A stretch of 64,000 nt of DNA from Sphingomonas naasensis (GTDB taxonomy: Bacteria > Pseudomonadota > Alphaproteobacteria > Sphingomonadales > Sphingomonadaceae): assembly GCF_004792695.1 (NCBI RefSeq), contig NZ_SRXU01000008.1:62001-126000 (forward strand), read 5' to 3'. How positions within the stretch are numbered: the first letter of the stretch is position 1; each line of letters begins with the position of its first letter. A program made the translations under genes and the position numbers. Below are positions 9,574-18,606 of the stretch, piece after piece. The notes below the pieces were generated by a model that searched no databases, was not told where the DNA came from, and saw nothing but the letters and a program-made list of their open reading frames with translations.

Positions 9574-9732
9574 ACTCCCCTCCCTGCTTGCAGGGGGGGC
9601 TGGGGGTGGGTGCGCGCGTCTGCGCGCCTAATAGACTCATCGGGCGGTATAAACAAAGTAACGGGCGGGGCATCGAGCCCCGCCCGTTACTAACCCACCC
9701 CTAGCCCCTCCCTTGCAGGGAGGGGAAGGTAC
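9574..9732. repeat. Palindromic spacer between bamB and der
   Basis: Two related palindromes (ctcccctccctgcttgcagg at 9577-9596 and cccctcccttgcagggaggg at 9706-9725) flank an approximately 100-base stretch. They look like a paired intergenic repeat rather than a terminator, since no T-run follows on the minus strand. No gene is visible here. Confidence 0.6.
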
Positions 9733-11055
9733 TCAGCGATACGCCGACAGCCGGCCCTTGTCGTCGAGGACGTAGAGCGTGTTGTTGGCGACGACGAGCG
9801 GGAGCGAGATCGACTCCTTGGTGTCCATCGTTCCGCTCACGCTGCCGTCGGCCGCCGAGGCGAAGACGATCTCGCCTTCGCTGTTGCCGAGCACGAGGCG
9901 GCCGCCGGCGAGAACGGGGCCGACCCAGCTGATCGGGTTCTTCGACTTCTTCTCGTTGCGGTAGCGGCGCAGCTGCGAGATCCAGCGGATCTTGCCGGTG
10001 CCGCGCGCGATCGCGAGCAGACGCGCGTCATCGGTGACGACGAACAGCCATTCGCCCGCCGCCCAAGGCGTCGAGATGCCGGCGATGCTCTGCTCCCAGA
10101 GCGGATTGCCGCTGGCGATGTCCATCGCGACCATGCGGCCGCCCTGCCCGATCGCATAGACGCGGCCCTGATCGATCACCGGCTCGGCATCGATGTCCGA
10201 CAGCGACGAGACCGAGGTCGACATCGAAGTGCGCGAGAGCACCACGTCCCACAGCGAACGGCCATTCTCGTAGCGATAGGCGTTGAGCTCGCCCGACGAG
10301 AAGCCCGCGACGACGGTGCCCTGCGCCGAGGCGGGCGCGGCGACGCCGAACACGCCCTGCGATTCGAGGCTGGCCGAGACCGTCCACGCGACTTCGCCGG
10401 TTTCCTGATTGAGCGCGAAGAGCTGGTTGTCCTGCGTCACGACATAGGCCTGGCCATTGGCCAGCGTCGGCGCGCCGCGCAGCGGACCGCCGGGGCGCTT
10501 GCGCCAGACCACCGCGCCATCGGCGGTGTTGAGCGCGACGACATCGCCGAGACCATTGGTCGCGAAGGCGCGCTCGCCCTCGACGCTGACGCCGCCGCCG
10601 AAGCGCGCGCCCTTGTTGCCGTCCTCGTTGGCGGTGCTCGCGCGCCACAGCTCGGCGCCGGTGTCGGCGGCCAGCGCGTGGACGACGCCATCGGTGTCGA
10701 TCACAAACAGCTTGTTCTCGGACACGACCGGCGCAGCTGCGAGCCGCTCCTTCTTGGACGGCTTGGCGATGTCCTTCGACCAGATCCGCGACGGGCTCGC
10801 CGCGAGCGCGAGATGGCCCATCGACTTGGCGGCGTTGCCGCCCGGCTGGCGCCAGCCGTCATTGGCCGCGGCCTCGGGAAGCAGCACCTCGACTCCGGCG
10901 AGCGACTTGTCGGCGACGACATCGCTCTCCGAGACGAGGATCGGCACGCGCTCGCCGAGCACGGGCGTCTTCTTGCCGCTGCCTTTGAAGATCCCGCAGC
11001 CGCTCACCATCGCGAGCGCCGCGAGAGCAGCAGCCACCCTCACCTTGTTGTTCAT
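9733..11055 (-). CDS. bamB: Outer membrane assembly lipoprotein BamB (PQQ-like beta-propeller)
   Basis: This 440-residue lipoprotein has a lipobox ending VSGC with Cys20 and then a series of PQQ-type beta-propeller repeats, seen as LYALN/VVAMD-like blades such as VHALAADTGAELWRAS and LFALNQETGEVAWTVS. BamB is the accessory lipoprotein of the BAM complex that inserts beta-barrels in the outer membrane. ATG 11055 overlaps the stop of the TPR gene as ATGA, which fixes the start; the longer frame upstream is antisense-like to nothing conserved. It stands between the yfgM-like gene and der, as in many proteobacteria. It is slightly longer than the E. coli protein (~390). Confidence 0.93.
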   Translation of the reverse strand: MNNKVRVAAALAALAMVSGCGIFKGSGKKTPVLGERVPILVSESDVVADKSLAGVEVLLPEAAANDGWRQPGGNAAKSMGHLALAASPSRIWSKDIAKPSKKERLAAAPVVSENKLFVIDTDGVVHALAADTGAELWRASTANEDGNKGARFGGGVSVEGERAFATNGLGDVVALNTADGAVVWRKRPGGPLRGAPTLANGQAYVVTQDNQLFALNQETGEVAWTVSASLESQGVFGVAAPASAQGTVVAGFSSGELNAYRYENGRSLWDVVLSRTSMSTSVSSLSDIDAEPVIDQGRVYAIGQGGRMVAMDIASGNPLWEQSIAGISTPWAAGEWLFVVTDDARLLAIARGTGKIRWISQLRRYRNEKKSKNPISWVGPVLAGGRLVLGNSEGEIVFASAADGSVSGTMDTKESISLPLVVANNTLYVLDDKGRLSAYR

Positions 11056-11774
11056 TGAGCCTTGGTTTCCTTCGACTGATCGATCGCGTCGACACCGAGT
11101 ACGCCGGCCAGCTGAACCGCGCGTTGACGTATCGATTGGGGCACCTTCTCGCCGCCCTGCGCGATCTGTCCGTAGAGCCGGCCGGCCTCCGCACGGTTGC
11201 CTGCCTTGAGATATGCCGCGGCGACAAGCTCGCCGGCGGTGCCGAGCCATGGCGAATTGGGATTGGTCAGCCCCTTCAGCCGGTCGATCACGACCTGCGG
11301 CTTGAGGCTGTCGAACTCGGCGGCGGTCTGGCGGATCAGCGCGAGATCGCGAACCGGCTGCGGGAATTTGCTGTTGCCGGCGACTTCCGCGAACTTGGCG
11401 GCAGCACCTTTGGCGTCATTCTTCTGGAGCAGCAGATTGCCCTGGCTGATCCGCGCCATCGCGGCGAAGCCGGGGTTGCCGCCGGTGGCGATCTTGTCGA
11501 GCGCGGGCATCGCCTTGTCGGCCTGGCCCTGCTCGACCAGCCGCATCGCCGCGTCGAATTCCTCGCCCTGACGGCCGGCGGTGCTCTGGCTGTGATGCTG
11601 CCAATAGAGCCAGCCGGCGAGCGCGATCAGCCCGACCACGACGAGGCCGATGATCAGCCGGCCATAGCGCCGGAAGATCTGCGCCGCCTGGTCGCGGCGA
11701 TACTCCTCGTCGACTTCGCGCAGAAAGGCTTCGTCAGTGATGCCGGAGGGAGGAAGCGCCAAAATTGACTCCAT
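11052..11774 (-). CDS. YfgM-like membrane-anchored tetratricopeptide protein
   Basis: This 240-residue protein has a cytosolic N-terminus (about 39 residues with FLREVDEEYRRDQ), one membrane helix at about 40-58 (LIIGLVVVGLIALAGWLYW), and a periplasmic TPR-like domain. This is the YfgM/DUF2133 layout, a SecYEG-associated periplasmic chaperone in E. coli. It overlaps bamB by four bases (ATGA), so the two are translationally coupled. The order yfgM-bamB-der is widely conserved, which supports the call. The TPR repeats are rich in Ala, Gly and Lys and poorly conserved. Confidence 0.88.
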   Translation of the reverse strand: MESILALPPSGITDEAFLREVDEEYRRDQAAQIFRRYGRLIIGLVVVGLIALAGWLYWQHHSQSTAGRQGEEFDAAMRLVEQGQADKAMPALDKIATGGNPGFAAMARISQGNLLLQKNDAKGAAAKFAEVAGNSKFPQPVRDLALIRQTAAEFDSLKPQVVIDRLKGLTNPNSPWLGTAGELVAAAYLKAGNRAEAGRLYGQIAQGGEKVPQSIRQRAVQLAGVLGVDAIDQSKETKAQ

Positions 11775-11840
11775 GGGTGGTCGTGCGGCCGCGGACCTTA
11801 GCCGCGGGCACTGCCTAAAGGAAGCGTGCTCGCTAGCGGC

Positions 11841-12698
11841 TCAGTCGCGCGCCGGATAGACTTGTTCTGCGCCCGGAAAGTCCCGCGACCGGACTTCGGC
11901 GGCATAGGTAGCAACCGCGGCGGAAATGCGGCCGGCGAGATCGTCGTAGCGCTTCACGAAGCGCGGGGTGCGCTCGAACAGGCCGAGCATGTCTTCGGTC
12001 ACCAGCACCTGCCCGTCGCATTGCGCCGAGGCGCCGATGCCGATCACCGGAACCGGCACCGCGGCGGTGATCTCGTTGGCGAGCCCCTCGACCACACCCT
12101 CGGCGACGATGCCGAACGCGCCGGCATCGGCGATCGCACGGGCATCGTCGAGGATGCTGGCATGTTCGGCATTGCTGCGGCCGCGCGCGCCATAGCCGCC
12201 GAGGGCGTTCACTGCCTGGGGGGTGAGCCCGATATGGCCCATCACCGGAATCCCCCGGCGGGTGAGGAACTCGACCACCGGCGCCATCGCGGTGCCGCCT
12301 TCGAGCTTCACGCCGGCCGCGCCGGTTTCGGCGAGCACGCGCGCGGCCGATTCGAAGGCGCGCTCGGGGCTCGCCTCGTAGCTGCCGAAGGGCATGTCGA
12401 CGATCACCACCGAATGCCAGCTGCCGCGCACCACCGCGGCGCCGTGCGCGATCATCATGTCGAGCGTCACCGGCAGGGTCGAAGGCAGGCCGTAGATCAC
12501 CTGGCCGAGACTGTCGCCGACGAGCAGCACGTCGCAATGCGGATCGAGCAGCTGCGCCATCCGCGTGGTGTATGCCGTCAGCATCACTACCGGATCCTTG
12601 CCCTTGCGGTTGCGGATCGCGGGGATGGTCAGCCGCTTCATCGGCGCGGGCGTGGGATTGGCGCGGCTGGTGCCGGTATCGAGCGTGTAGGTGGACAT
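11841..12698 (-). CDS. panB: 3-methyl-2-oxobutanoate hydroxymethyltransferase
   Basis: PanB adds a hydroxymethyl group from methylene-tetrahydrofolate to ketoisovalerate, the first committed step of pantothenate synthesis. The 285-residue protein shows MLTAYT near residue 40, the metal-binding VGDSLG near 60, KLEGG near 130 and MGHIGLTPQ near 154, all hallmark PanB segments of a TIM barrel. It is upstream of the yfgM-bamB-der group by about 65 bases on the same strand. No panC is adjacent. The C-terminal end (EQVYPARD) is slightly extended over the E. coli enzyme (264 residues). Confidence 0.97.
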   Translation of the reverse strand: MSTYTLDTGTSRANPTPAPMKRLTIPAIRNRKGKDPVVMLTAYTTRMAQLLDPHCDVLLVGDSLGQVIYGLPSTLPVTLDMMIAHGAAVVRGSWHSVVIVDMPFGSYEASPERAFESAARVLAETGAAGVKLEGGTAMAPVVEFLTRRGIPVMGHIGLTPQAVNALGGYGARGRSNAEHASILDDARAIADAGAFGIVAEGVVEGLANEITAAVPVPVIGIGASAQCDGQVLVTEDMLGLFERTPRFVKRYDDLAGRISAAVATYAAEVRSRDFPGAEQVYPARD

Positions 12699-12750
12699 GG
12701 CCGCTGTCTAGCGCCGCGCGGTCGCGGGCGCCAGCGGAGGCGCCCTCAGC

Positions 12751-13191
12751 TCAACCGAGCCAGCCGCGGCGCTGGGCGTACCCTGCGAACCAGATCTGGA
12801 AGACCGCCATCAGCGCGATGAAGATCGGGAAGCCGGTGGCGACGACCACGCCCTTGTGCGCGATGAGGTCGGTGGTGAGGAAGAGAGTGCCGAACTGGAC
12901 GATCACCGCGATCAGCGAGACGAGATAGAGCGGCCGGGCGAGCCGCGAGCGCATCAGCAGCGCGATCGAGCCGAGCAGCCCCGTGCCCACCGCGACGGCA
13001 TAGACCGCGTTCAGCCACGCCGGCAGTGCGGCGTAGAAGGCGCGGTCCCAATCGGTGGCGGCCGGATCGATGTCGGGGCCATAGGCGATGTGCAGATAGA
13101 GCGAGAGGCAGCCCAGCAGCCCCCACGCTACCAACAGCACCGCGATGAGGGTGAACCAGCCCGTAGGCCGCTGCCGGATCCAGGTCGCCAC
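12751..13191 (-). CDS. Conserved hypothetical four-helix membrane protein
   Basis: This 146-residue protein has four predicted membrane helices: GWFTLIAVLLVAWGLLGCLS near 11-30, AVYAVAVGTGLLGSIALLM near 65, LYLVSLIAVIVQFGTLFL near 92, and FPIFIALMAVFQIWFAGY near 121. The GTG start at 13191 is preferred because GGGAGGG lies about five bases upstream; the longer frame to 13278 lacks a ribosome binding site. I do not recognise a named family. It is next to panB on the same strand with a 52-base gap. Function is unknown. Confidence 0.72.
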   Translation of the reverse strand: MATWIRQRPTGWFTLIAVLLVAWGLLGCLSLYLHIAYGPDIDPAATDWDRAFYAALPAWLNAVYAVAVGTGLLGSIALLMRSRLARPLYLVSLIAVIVQFGTLFLTTDLIAHKGVVVATGFPIFIALMAVFQIWFAGYAQRRGWLG

Positions 13192-13291
13192 GCATCCCTC
13201 CCATGTCTGTCTTTTTCTGGCTGGCGAACGTAACGGAAATCGAACGAATCCGCCAGCGGAGAGAATCCGCGCCCTCAACCGTGGATGCTTT

Positions 13292-13639
13292 TCAGAGCAG
13301 CGCGCGGGCGTAGCGATCGGGCGCGAAGCCGATCAGCAGGCCGCCGGGATGCTCGAGCACCGGGCGCTTGATCATCGAGGGCTGAGCCAGCATCAGCGCG
13401 GTCGCCTTCGCGGCGTCGAGACCCACCTTGTCGGCATCGTCGAGCTTGCGGAAGGTGGTGCCGGCGCGGTTGAGCACGGTCTCCCAACCTTCCGCTGCGA
13501 TCCAGCGTGCGAGGCTGGCGGCGTCGATCCCGGCGGTCTTGTAGTCGTGGAAATCATAGGCGATCGCATGCCCGGCGAGCCAGTCGCGCGCCTTCTTGAT
13601 CGTGTCGCAATTCTTGATGCCGTACATCGTGATCGTCAT
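13292..13639 (-). CDS. ArsC/Spx-type reductase family protein (YffB-like)
   Basis: This 115-residue thioredoxin-fold protein begins MTITMYGIKNCDTIKKARDW with Cys11, the typical start of the YffB/ArsC-like family. Its end contains QPSMIKRPVLEHPGG, matching the family's SMIKRPV motif. Members are cytosolic; the YffB branch may be a glutathione-dependent thiol reductase, and arsenate activity is not shown. Its ATG overlaps the upstream GNAT stop by four bases (ATGA), indicating a two-gene operon. It is distinct from the arsC-like protein at 1322, which carries NPRCSKSR. Confidence 0.88.
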   Translation of the reverse strand: MTITMYGIKNCDTIKKARDWLAGHAIAYDFHDYKTAGIDAASLARWIAAEGWETVLNRAGTTFRKLDDADKVGLDAAKATALMLAQPSMIKRPVLEHPGGLLIGFAPDRYARALL

Positions 13640-14055
13640 GAATCGTCCTTCAGAAAGCGGCCGAGCGTGACGACCTTTTGCGGTTCGAGCCCGAGCGCCT
13701 GATAGAAGCCGAGCGCTTGGTGATTGTCCTCGCGGACCATCAGCTGGATCTTGGGGGCGCCGCGGGCGCGGAGCCAAGTCTCGGCGGCTTCCATCAGCGC
13801 GCGGCCGAGCCCGGCGCGGCGGCCATCGGGCGCGACGGCGAGATAATAGACCCAGCCGCGATGCCCGTCGAAGCCGACCATCACGCTGCCGTCGATGCCG
13901 CTGGCGCCGCGCGCGACGAGGACGGTGGAGCTCGGGCTGTCGAGAGCGAGGGCGAAATCGGCGTCGGGGTCGTTCCACGGGCGGGTGAGGCCGCAGGCGC
14001 GCCACAGCGCGACCGTGACCGGCCCATCGACGGGGATCGCAGATTCGATCGTCAT
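13636..14055 (-). CDS. GNAT-family acetyltransferase (YpeA-like)
   Basis: This 139-residue protein has the GNAT fold. The acetyl-CoA pyrophosphate loop is visible as VAPDGRRAGLGRALMEAAE near residue 75, followed by KIQLMVREDNHQALGFYQALG, which is the YpeA/RimI-like C-terminal half. Substrate is unknown; the family acetylates proteins or small amines. It is the first gene of a two-gene minus-strand unit with the YffB-like gene, joined by an ATGA overlap. Upstream, the divergent beta-helix gene shares the 180-base spacer. Confidence 0.88.
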   Translation of the reverse strand: MTIESAIPVDGPVTVALWRACGLTRPWNDPDADFALALDSPSSTVLVARGASGIDGSVMVGFDGHRGWVYYLAVAPDGRRAGLGRALMEAAETWLRARGAPKIQLMVREDNHQALGFYQALGLEPQKVVTLGRFLKDDS

Positions 14056-14152
14056 CTATGCGCGTGTTCGCTCCTTGCTATGCGGCTGGCAAGCAGGCCT
14101 TGGACACCCGCGCGATCAGCAAAGCAGAATCCGAGGGTTGCTTGCAAATAGC

Positions 14153-14181
14153 TTCAGGAAGGTGCATTCTTTAATTAAAAT
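14153..14181 (+). promoter_or_regulatory. Candidate promoter of the beta-helix gene with downstream G9 tract
   Basis: A -10 TAAAAT (14176-14181) lies 17 bases after a weak -35 TTCAGG (14153-14158). A run of nine G (14186-14194) starts five bases after the -10, at the likely transcription start. The area is notably A+T-rich compared with its surroundings. Confidence 0.5.
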
Positions 14182-14238
14182 ATGCGGGGGGGGGCATGAG
14201 GGCCGCATCCTTCCCGACCACGTACAGGGGAGACAATC

Positions 14239-15219
14239 ATGCGATTTGAGACGAAACTGGCAATCGCCGCGATGAGCGCGGCCGCCCTCTGGGCATCGCC
14301 GGCCGCCGCGCAGGCGACCCGGACCTGGGTTTCCGGCGTCGGCGACGACGTCAACCCGTGCAGCCGCACCGCGCCGTGCAAGACGTTCGCGGGTGCGATC
14401 TCCAAGACCGCCGCGGGTGGCGAGATCAACTGCCTCGATCCGGGCGGCTTTGGCACGGTGACCATCACCAAGTCGATGACCATCGATTGCTCCGGTACCT
14501 TCGGCAGCGTGCTCAATTCGGGCGGCATCAACGGCGTCGTCGTCAACGACTCGGCGACTGCCACGCCGGGCACGATCGACGTCAAGCTGCGCGGGCTGTC
14601 CATCGACGGCGCCGGCACCACCCCGGGACTCAACGGCATCCGGTTCGTGACGGGCAGGTCCCTGATCGTCGAGGACGTGTTCATTCAAAATCAGAAGAGC
14701 GGCAGCGGCGTTTCAATTCAGCCGACGACCAATGTCGAGGTCTATCTGACCCATGTCACCGTTGCCGATGGCGGCACCGGCGTCCTCGTTCAGCCGACCG
14801 GCACGGGCACCGCGCTGGTCACCATGCGCAACGTGTTCGCGGTCAATAACTCCAGCAACGGTGTGCGCGTCGATTCGACCGGCAACACGGGCACGCGCAA
14901 CCGGATCACGATCTATGATTCGGAGCTTTCCGGAAACAACACCGCGGGGCTTAATGTGAATGCGTTCGCGGGGACCGCGGCGGCAGGCGTCATCCTCAGT
15001 GATTCGACGGTCAGCGGCAACGGCACCGGCATCATCGCCAATGGCGGTTTCGCGACGGTTCGCGTCAGCGACACGACGATCACCGGCAACACCACCGGCG
15101 TTTCCTTCGCGAACAGCTCCGCGATCTTCAGCTATGGCGACAATCTGCTCGACGCGAATCCCGACAATGTCGCGCCGAACAACGGGGCCTTCACCGGCGC
15201 CGTCATTCCCAAACGCTGA
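14239..15219 (+). CDS. Secreted right-handed parallel beta-helix protein
   Basis: This 326-residue protein has a signal peptide (about 25 residues, ending ASPAAAQA) and then a family-typical N-terminal block, TRTWVSGVGDDVNPCSRTAPCKTF in two adjacent parts, with paired Cys residues. The remainder is a run of beta-helix coils with repeated Asn/Thr/Gly/Val patterns, such as DSELSGNNTAG, DSTVSGNGTG and DTTITGNTTG at about 22-residue spacing. Proteins of this type are exported; function is not established, and polysaccharide binding or lyase-like folds are possible. No catalytic motif is evident. Residue use (Asn, Thr, Ser) differs from neighbours. A GGGGAGA sequence precedes the ATG. Confidence 0.83.
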   Translation: MRFETKLAIAAMSAAALWASPAAAQATRTWVSGVGDDVNPCSRTAPCKTFAGAISKTAAGGEINCLDPGGFGTVTITKSMTIDCSGTFGSVLNSGGINGVVVNDSATATPGTIDVKLRGLSIDGAGTTPGLNGIRFVTGRSLIVEDVFIQNQKSGSGVSIQPTTNVEVYLTHVTVADGGTGVLVQPTGTGTALVTMRNVFAVNNSSNGVRVDSTGNTGTRNRITIYDSELSGNNTAGLNVNAFAGTAAAGVILSDSTVSGNGTGIIANGGFATVRVSDTTITGNTTGVSFANSSAIFSYGDNLLDANPDNVAPNNGAFTGAVIPKR

Positions 15220-15325
15220 TCGTCAACGCTAGTCTGCCATCGATCCGGCCGGGCTTCACTCCAGCCGGATCTATGGTGCGTGGCGCCTTTGGCCTCCGCC
15301 GCCCGCGAGATTTTCGCCGTCGCCG

Positions 15326-15961
15326 TTAGCGGGCGATGCACGTCATGCCGGCCCATAGGTTGGTGATCTCGCCCGAGGGCTCGCGCGTGCTGAGCAGGCC
15401 AGACAGCCCGCCGCTGGTGAATTCGATGCCGAGCGTCGAATCCTCGAGCGTGATCGCATGCGCCGATTCGAGCTGCTTACGGGTGGAGCCGATGCCGACC
15501 CCGGCCGCCGTGGCGAAGCGGCCGCCTTCGCGGCCGTCGAGATCCCAGCCGGCGAACTTGCCGCCCTCGAAATAGAGGCCGAGCCCGTCGCGGAAATTGG
15601 CGAACGACAGCGCGCCGGCGCCACATTCCTGCTGGTCGCCCTCCTCGATCGGATTGCCGAGCGCAGCAGCGATCATCCGCGTGGCGTCGGCGCGCGGCAT
15701 GCCGAAGGTCACCTGCCGCGCGGCGCCGCTCGGCAGCACGAGGCTGAGCCCGTCCGGCGCGAGATTGATCGCGGGGCCGGCCGCCTCTGCGGCGTTGGCT
15801 TCGGCCGGCGCAGGGCTGGGCAGGATCAGCTCTTCGGCATTGCCCTGAAAGGTGATCGAGCGCGTCGCATTTTGCTCGGGCTCGGCAGGGCTGCAGCCGG
15901 CAAGCAGCGCGACAAGCGCGGCGGCGAGCCGCGTGCGACGACCAAGCATCCGATTACGCAA
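15326..15961 (-). CDS. Hypothetical lipoprotein, 211 aa
   Basis: The N-terminus has a basic stretch, a hydrophobic core and the lipobox ending ALLAGC, so it should be a lipoprotein. The mature protein has a low-complexity Pro/Ala/Glu region (about 45-65) and then a globular domain with a Cys pair (EECG-like QQECGAGA and GMTCIAR at the end). I do not recognise a family. The TTG start at 15961 has AGGA about seven bases upstream; an in-frame ATG at 15949 is the alternative. It is convergent with the beta-helix gene. Function unknown. Confidence 0.72.
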   Translation of the reverse strand: MRNRMLGRRTRLAAALVALLAGCSPAEPEQNATRSITFQGNAEELILPSPAPAEANAAEAAGPAINLAPDGLSLVLPSGAARQVTFGMPRADATRMIAAALGNPIEEGDQQECGAGALSFANFRDGLGLYFEGGKFAGWDLDGREGGRFATAAGVGIGSTRKQLESAHAITLEDSTLGIEFTSGGLSGLLSTREPSGEITNLWAGMTCIAR

Positions 15962-16082
15962 TATTTTATCCTACCGACCCGTCGACAGACCCGGTGATAC
16001 TACGCCGCCGATTCGGTTGGCAAATCGCGCTGCGCCTTTTCGGGCGGGCGAACGCGCCCGGCGCCCGACCCGCCCAATGACG

Positions 16083-16517
16083 TCAGGCGACGCCGAGCTT
16101 GCCGCGTTCGCCCTCGCGCGGTGCCGCGAGCTCCTCGGGCGAGACGAAATCGCCGAGATCCGCCGCCTCGAGGAACGGCCAGATCTCGATCTGCGCGCCC
16201 GGCATCGGATTGGGGCAGCGCTTCGCCCATTCCAGCGCCTCGTCCATGTCCTTGACTTCCCAGATCGAGAAGCCCGCGATCAGCTCGCGGGTCTCGGCGA
16301 ACGGGCCATCGATCACCGTGGCGCGCGGACCGTCGAAGGTGATGCGCCGCGCCGCGCTGCTCGGCTTGAGCCCCGCCGCCGCGACGAACACGCCGGCCTC
16401 GACCAGCTCCTCGGTGAACTTGTCCATCGCCTCGAACGCCGCGAGCATCTCGGGCGTGGGCGCCATGCCCTGCTCGGTCGCCTCGGTGGCTTTCACGAAT
16501 ACCATTACCCGCATCAT
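16083..16517 (-). CDS. YciI family (DGPF-type) protein
   Basis: This 144-residue cytosolic protein has a ferredoxin-like YciI/PhnB-type domain. The MRVMVFVKATEATE start and the DGPFAETRELIAGFSIWEVKD segment (the DGPF motif) are typical of the DGPFAETKE family, often found next to ECF sigma factors; none is visible here. AAGGAGACGG precedes the paired ATG codons at 16517 and 16514; I chose the first. It is 121 bases from guaA, on the same strand. Biochemical role is not established. Confidence 0.88.
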   Translation of the reverse strand: MMRVMVFVKATEATEQGMAPTPEMLAAFEAMDKFTEELVEAGVFVAAAGLKPSSAARRITFDGPRATVIDGPFAETRELIAGFSIWEVKDMDEALEWAKRCPNPMPGAQIEIWPFLEAADLGDFVSPEELAAPREGERGKLGVA

Positions 16518-16638
16518 CCGTCTCCTTGCTCGAGCCGGCCCTTCTGGCCTCTCACTTGGGACGACGAACGAGATTGCGGGGAATCGACGCCGCCGGGCAA
16601 ATATTATCGGCGCGTCCGGCGCGCGGCGGCAGCCCCCC

Positions 16639-18195
16639 TCACTCCCACTCGATTGTGCCGGGCGGCTTGGAGGTGAAATCATAGGTCACCCGGTTGATCC
16701 CGCGGACCTCGTTGACGATCCGCGTCGCGACGCGCGGCAGGAAATCGCCTGGGAACTGGAAGGCGACCGCGGTCATGCCGTCGGTCGAGGTCACCGCGCG
16801 CAGCGCGAGGACATAGTCATAGGTGCGGTAATCGCCCATCACCCCGACGGTGCGCACCGGCAGCAGCACCGCGAAGGCCTGCCAGATCGCGTCGTAGAGC
16901 CCCGCATTGCGGATCTCCTCGAGATAGATCGCGTCGGCCTTGCGGAGGATGTCGCAGCGTTCCTTGCTGACTTCGCCGGGAATGCGGATCGCGAGGCCCG
17001 GCCCCGGGAACGGGTGCCGGCCGACGAAGATGTCGGGCAGGCCGAGCTCGCGGCCCAATGCGCGGACCTCGTCCTTGAACAGCTCGCGCAGCGGCTCGAC
17101 GAGCTTCATGTTCATCCGCTCGGGCAGGCCGCCGACATTGTGATGGCTCTTGATCGTCACCGAGGGCCCGCCGGTGAAGCTGACGCTTTCGATCACGTCG
17201 GGATAGAGCGTGCCCTGGGCGAGGAAATCGGCGCCGCCGATCTTCCTCGCCTCTTCCTCGAACACTTCGATGAAGGTCTTGCCGATGAACTTGCGCTTGG
17301 CCTCGGGATCGGTGACCCCGGCGAGGCCCGAGAGGAACAGCGTCTCGGCGTTCACATGGACGAGCGGGATGTTGTAGTGGCCGCGGAACAGGCTGACGAC
17401 CTGATCGGCCTCGCCGGCGCGCATCAGCCCGTGATCGACGAACACGCAGGTGAGTTGCTCGCCGATCGCCTCGTGGATCAGCACCGCGGCGACCGCGCTG
17501 TCGACGCCGCCCGAAAGCCCGCAGATCACCCGGCCCGAGCCGACCTGCTCGCGGATCTCGCGGATCTTGGCCTGCCGGAACTCGGCCATCGTCCAGTCGC
17601 CCTGCAGCCCGCAGACATGGCGGACGAAATTGGCGAGCAGCTTCGCCCCGTCGGGGGTGTGGACCACCTCCATGTGGAACTGGGTGGCGTAATAGCGGCG
17701 GGCATCGTCGGCGACGACCGCGAAGGGCGAGCCGGGGCTGACCGCGACCGGGCGGAAGCCCGGGGCGAGCGCGGTGACCTTGTCGCCATGGCTCATCCAG
17801 ACCTGATGGCTCTCGCCTTCGGCCCAGAGCCCGTCGAACAGCACGCAGCCGTCCTGGATCTCGATGAAGGCGAGCCCGAACTCGCCCGAATCGCCCTGCT
17901 GCACGGTGCCGCCCAGCTGCTCCATCATCACTTGCTGGCCGTAGCAGATGCCGAGGATGGGCAGCCCCGAATCGAAGATCTCCTGCGGCACCCGCGGGCT
18001 GCCTTCGTCGAGCACCGAGGCAGGCGAGCCGGAGAGGATGATCCCCTTGGGCCGCATCCGGGCAAAGGCCTCGGCGGCGGAATTGAAGGGAGCGATCTCG
18101 CTATAGACTCCCGCCTCGCGCACGCGGCGCGCGATCAGCTGGGTCACCTGGCTCCCGAAATCGACGATCAGGATTGAATCGGCATGATGTTCCAT
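16639..18195 (-). CDS. guaA: GMP synthase (glutamine-hydrolysing)
   Basis: GuaA converts XMP to GMP with ATP and glutamine, the last step of guanine nucleotide synthesis. The 518-residue protein has an N-terminal class I glutamine amidotransferase domain with catalytic Cys84 in GICYGQQ, an ATP pyrophosphatase domain with the PP-loop [12 protein letters not shown] near residue 232, and the dimerisation domain ending in PGTIEWE. All parts are full length. The YciI gene follows 121 bases downstream. The other purine gene in the window, purL, is remote. No guanine riboswitch was recognised in the short upstream region. Confidence 0.98.
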   Translation of the reverse strand: MEHHADSILIVDFGSQVTQLIARRVREAGVYSEIAPFNSAAEAFARMRPKGIILSGSPASVLDEGSPRVPQEIFDSGLPILGICYGQQVMMEQLGGTVQQGDSGEFGLAFIEIQDGCVLFDGLWAEGESHQVWMSHGDKVTALAPGFRPVAVSPGSPFAVVADDARRYYATQFHMEVVHTPDGAKLLANFVRHVCGLQGDWTMAEFRQAKIREIREQVGSGRVICGLSGGVDSAVAAVLIHEAIGEQLTCVFVDHGLMRAGEADQVVSLFRGHYNIPLVHVNAETLFLSGLAGVTDPEAKRKFIGKTFIEVFEEEARKIGGADFLAQGTLYPDVIESVSFTGGPSVTIKSHHNVGGLPERMNMKLVEPLRELFKDEVRALGRELGLPDIFVGRHPFPGPGLAIRIPGEVSKERCDILRKADAIYLEEIRNAGLYDAIWQAFAVLLPVRTVGVMGDYRTYDYVLALRAVTSTDGMTAVAFQFPGDFLPRVATRIVNEVRGINRVTYDFTSKPPGTIEWE

Positions 18196-18246
18196 GCCCA
18201 GCGCGCATAGCAGATGCGGCCGCCATGGGAAGGGCGTGGCTGCACC

Positions 18247-18495
18247 TCAGTTCTGGAACTGCGCCTTGCCGCTCAGCACCGCCCCGACTCCAAGCAACGC
18301 GATCCCGGTGAAGCCGAGGCCGAACAGCAAGGTGAACACCGTCGGCTCGAAATTCGAGCTGAGCATGAAGACGCGCCGCAGGCCCGGGCCATACGCCCAT
18401 TCCGGCACCGCCGCAGGCACCGCCCAGACGTACAGGAGATACGGGCCCCAGAGCACCATCAGCGCAATCGATGCGCAGAATTTGATGATCGCCAT
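18247..18495 (-). CDS. Small membrane protein, 82 aa
   Basis: This 82-residue protein has two predicted membrane helices: IALMVLWGPYLLYVWAVPAA near 10-29 and VFTLLFGLGFTGIALLGVGA near 53-72. AGGGGAG lies eight bases before the ATG, supporting it as a real gene. The two helices are separated by a basic loop (GLRRV). I do not recognise a family. It lies immediately upstream of guaA on the same strand (51 bases), so it may be cotranscribed with it. Confidence 0.68.
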   Translation of the reverse strand: MAIIKFCASIALMVLWGPYLLYVWAVPAAVPEWAYGPGLRRVFMLSSNFEPTVFTLLFGLGFTGIALLGVGAVLSGKAQFQN

Positions 18496-18606
18496 GCCAC
18501 TCCCCTTCGTGCAGACGAGCGCAGGTCATAAGGCGCGACCGTTAAGATAAACCTGCCCGGCGTACAGATTGCCGGCCTTGGCGTAGTCGGCGCGACAGCA
18601 TTGCCG

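Noticed and set aside
16099..18177. 692-residue frame antisense to guaA
   Set aside because: guaA is certain on the other strand; the frame's composition is an artefact of codon bias.
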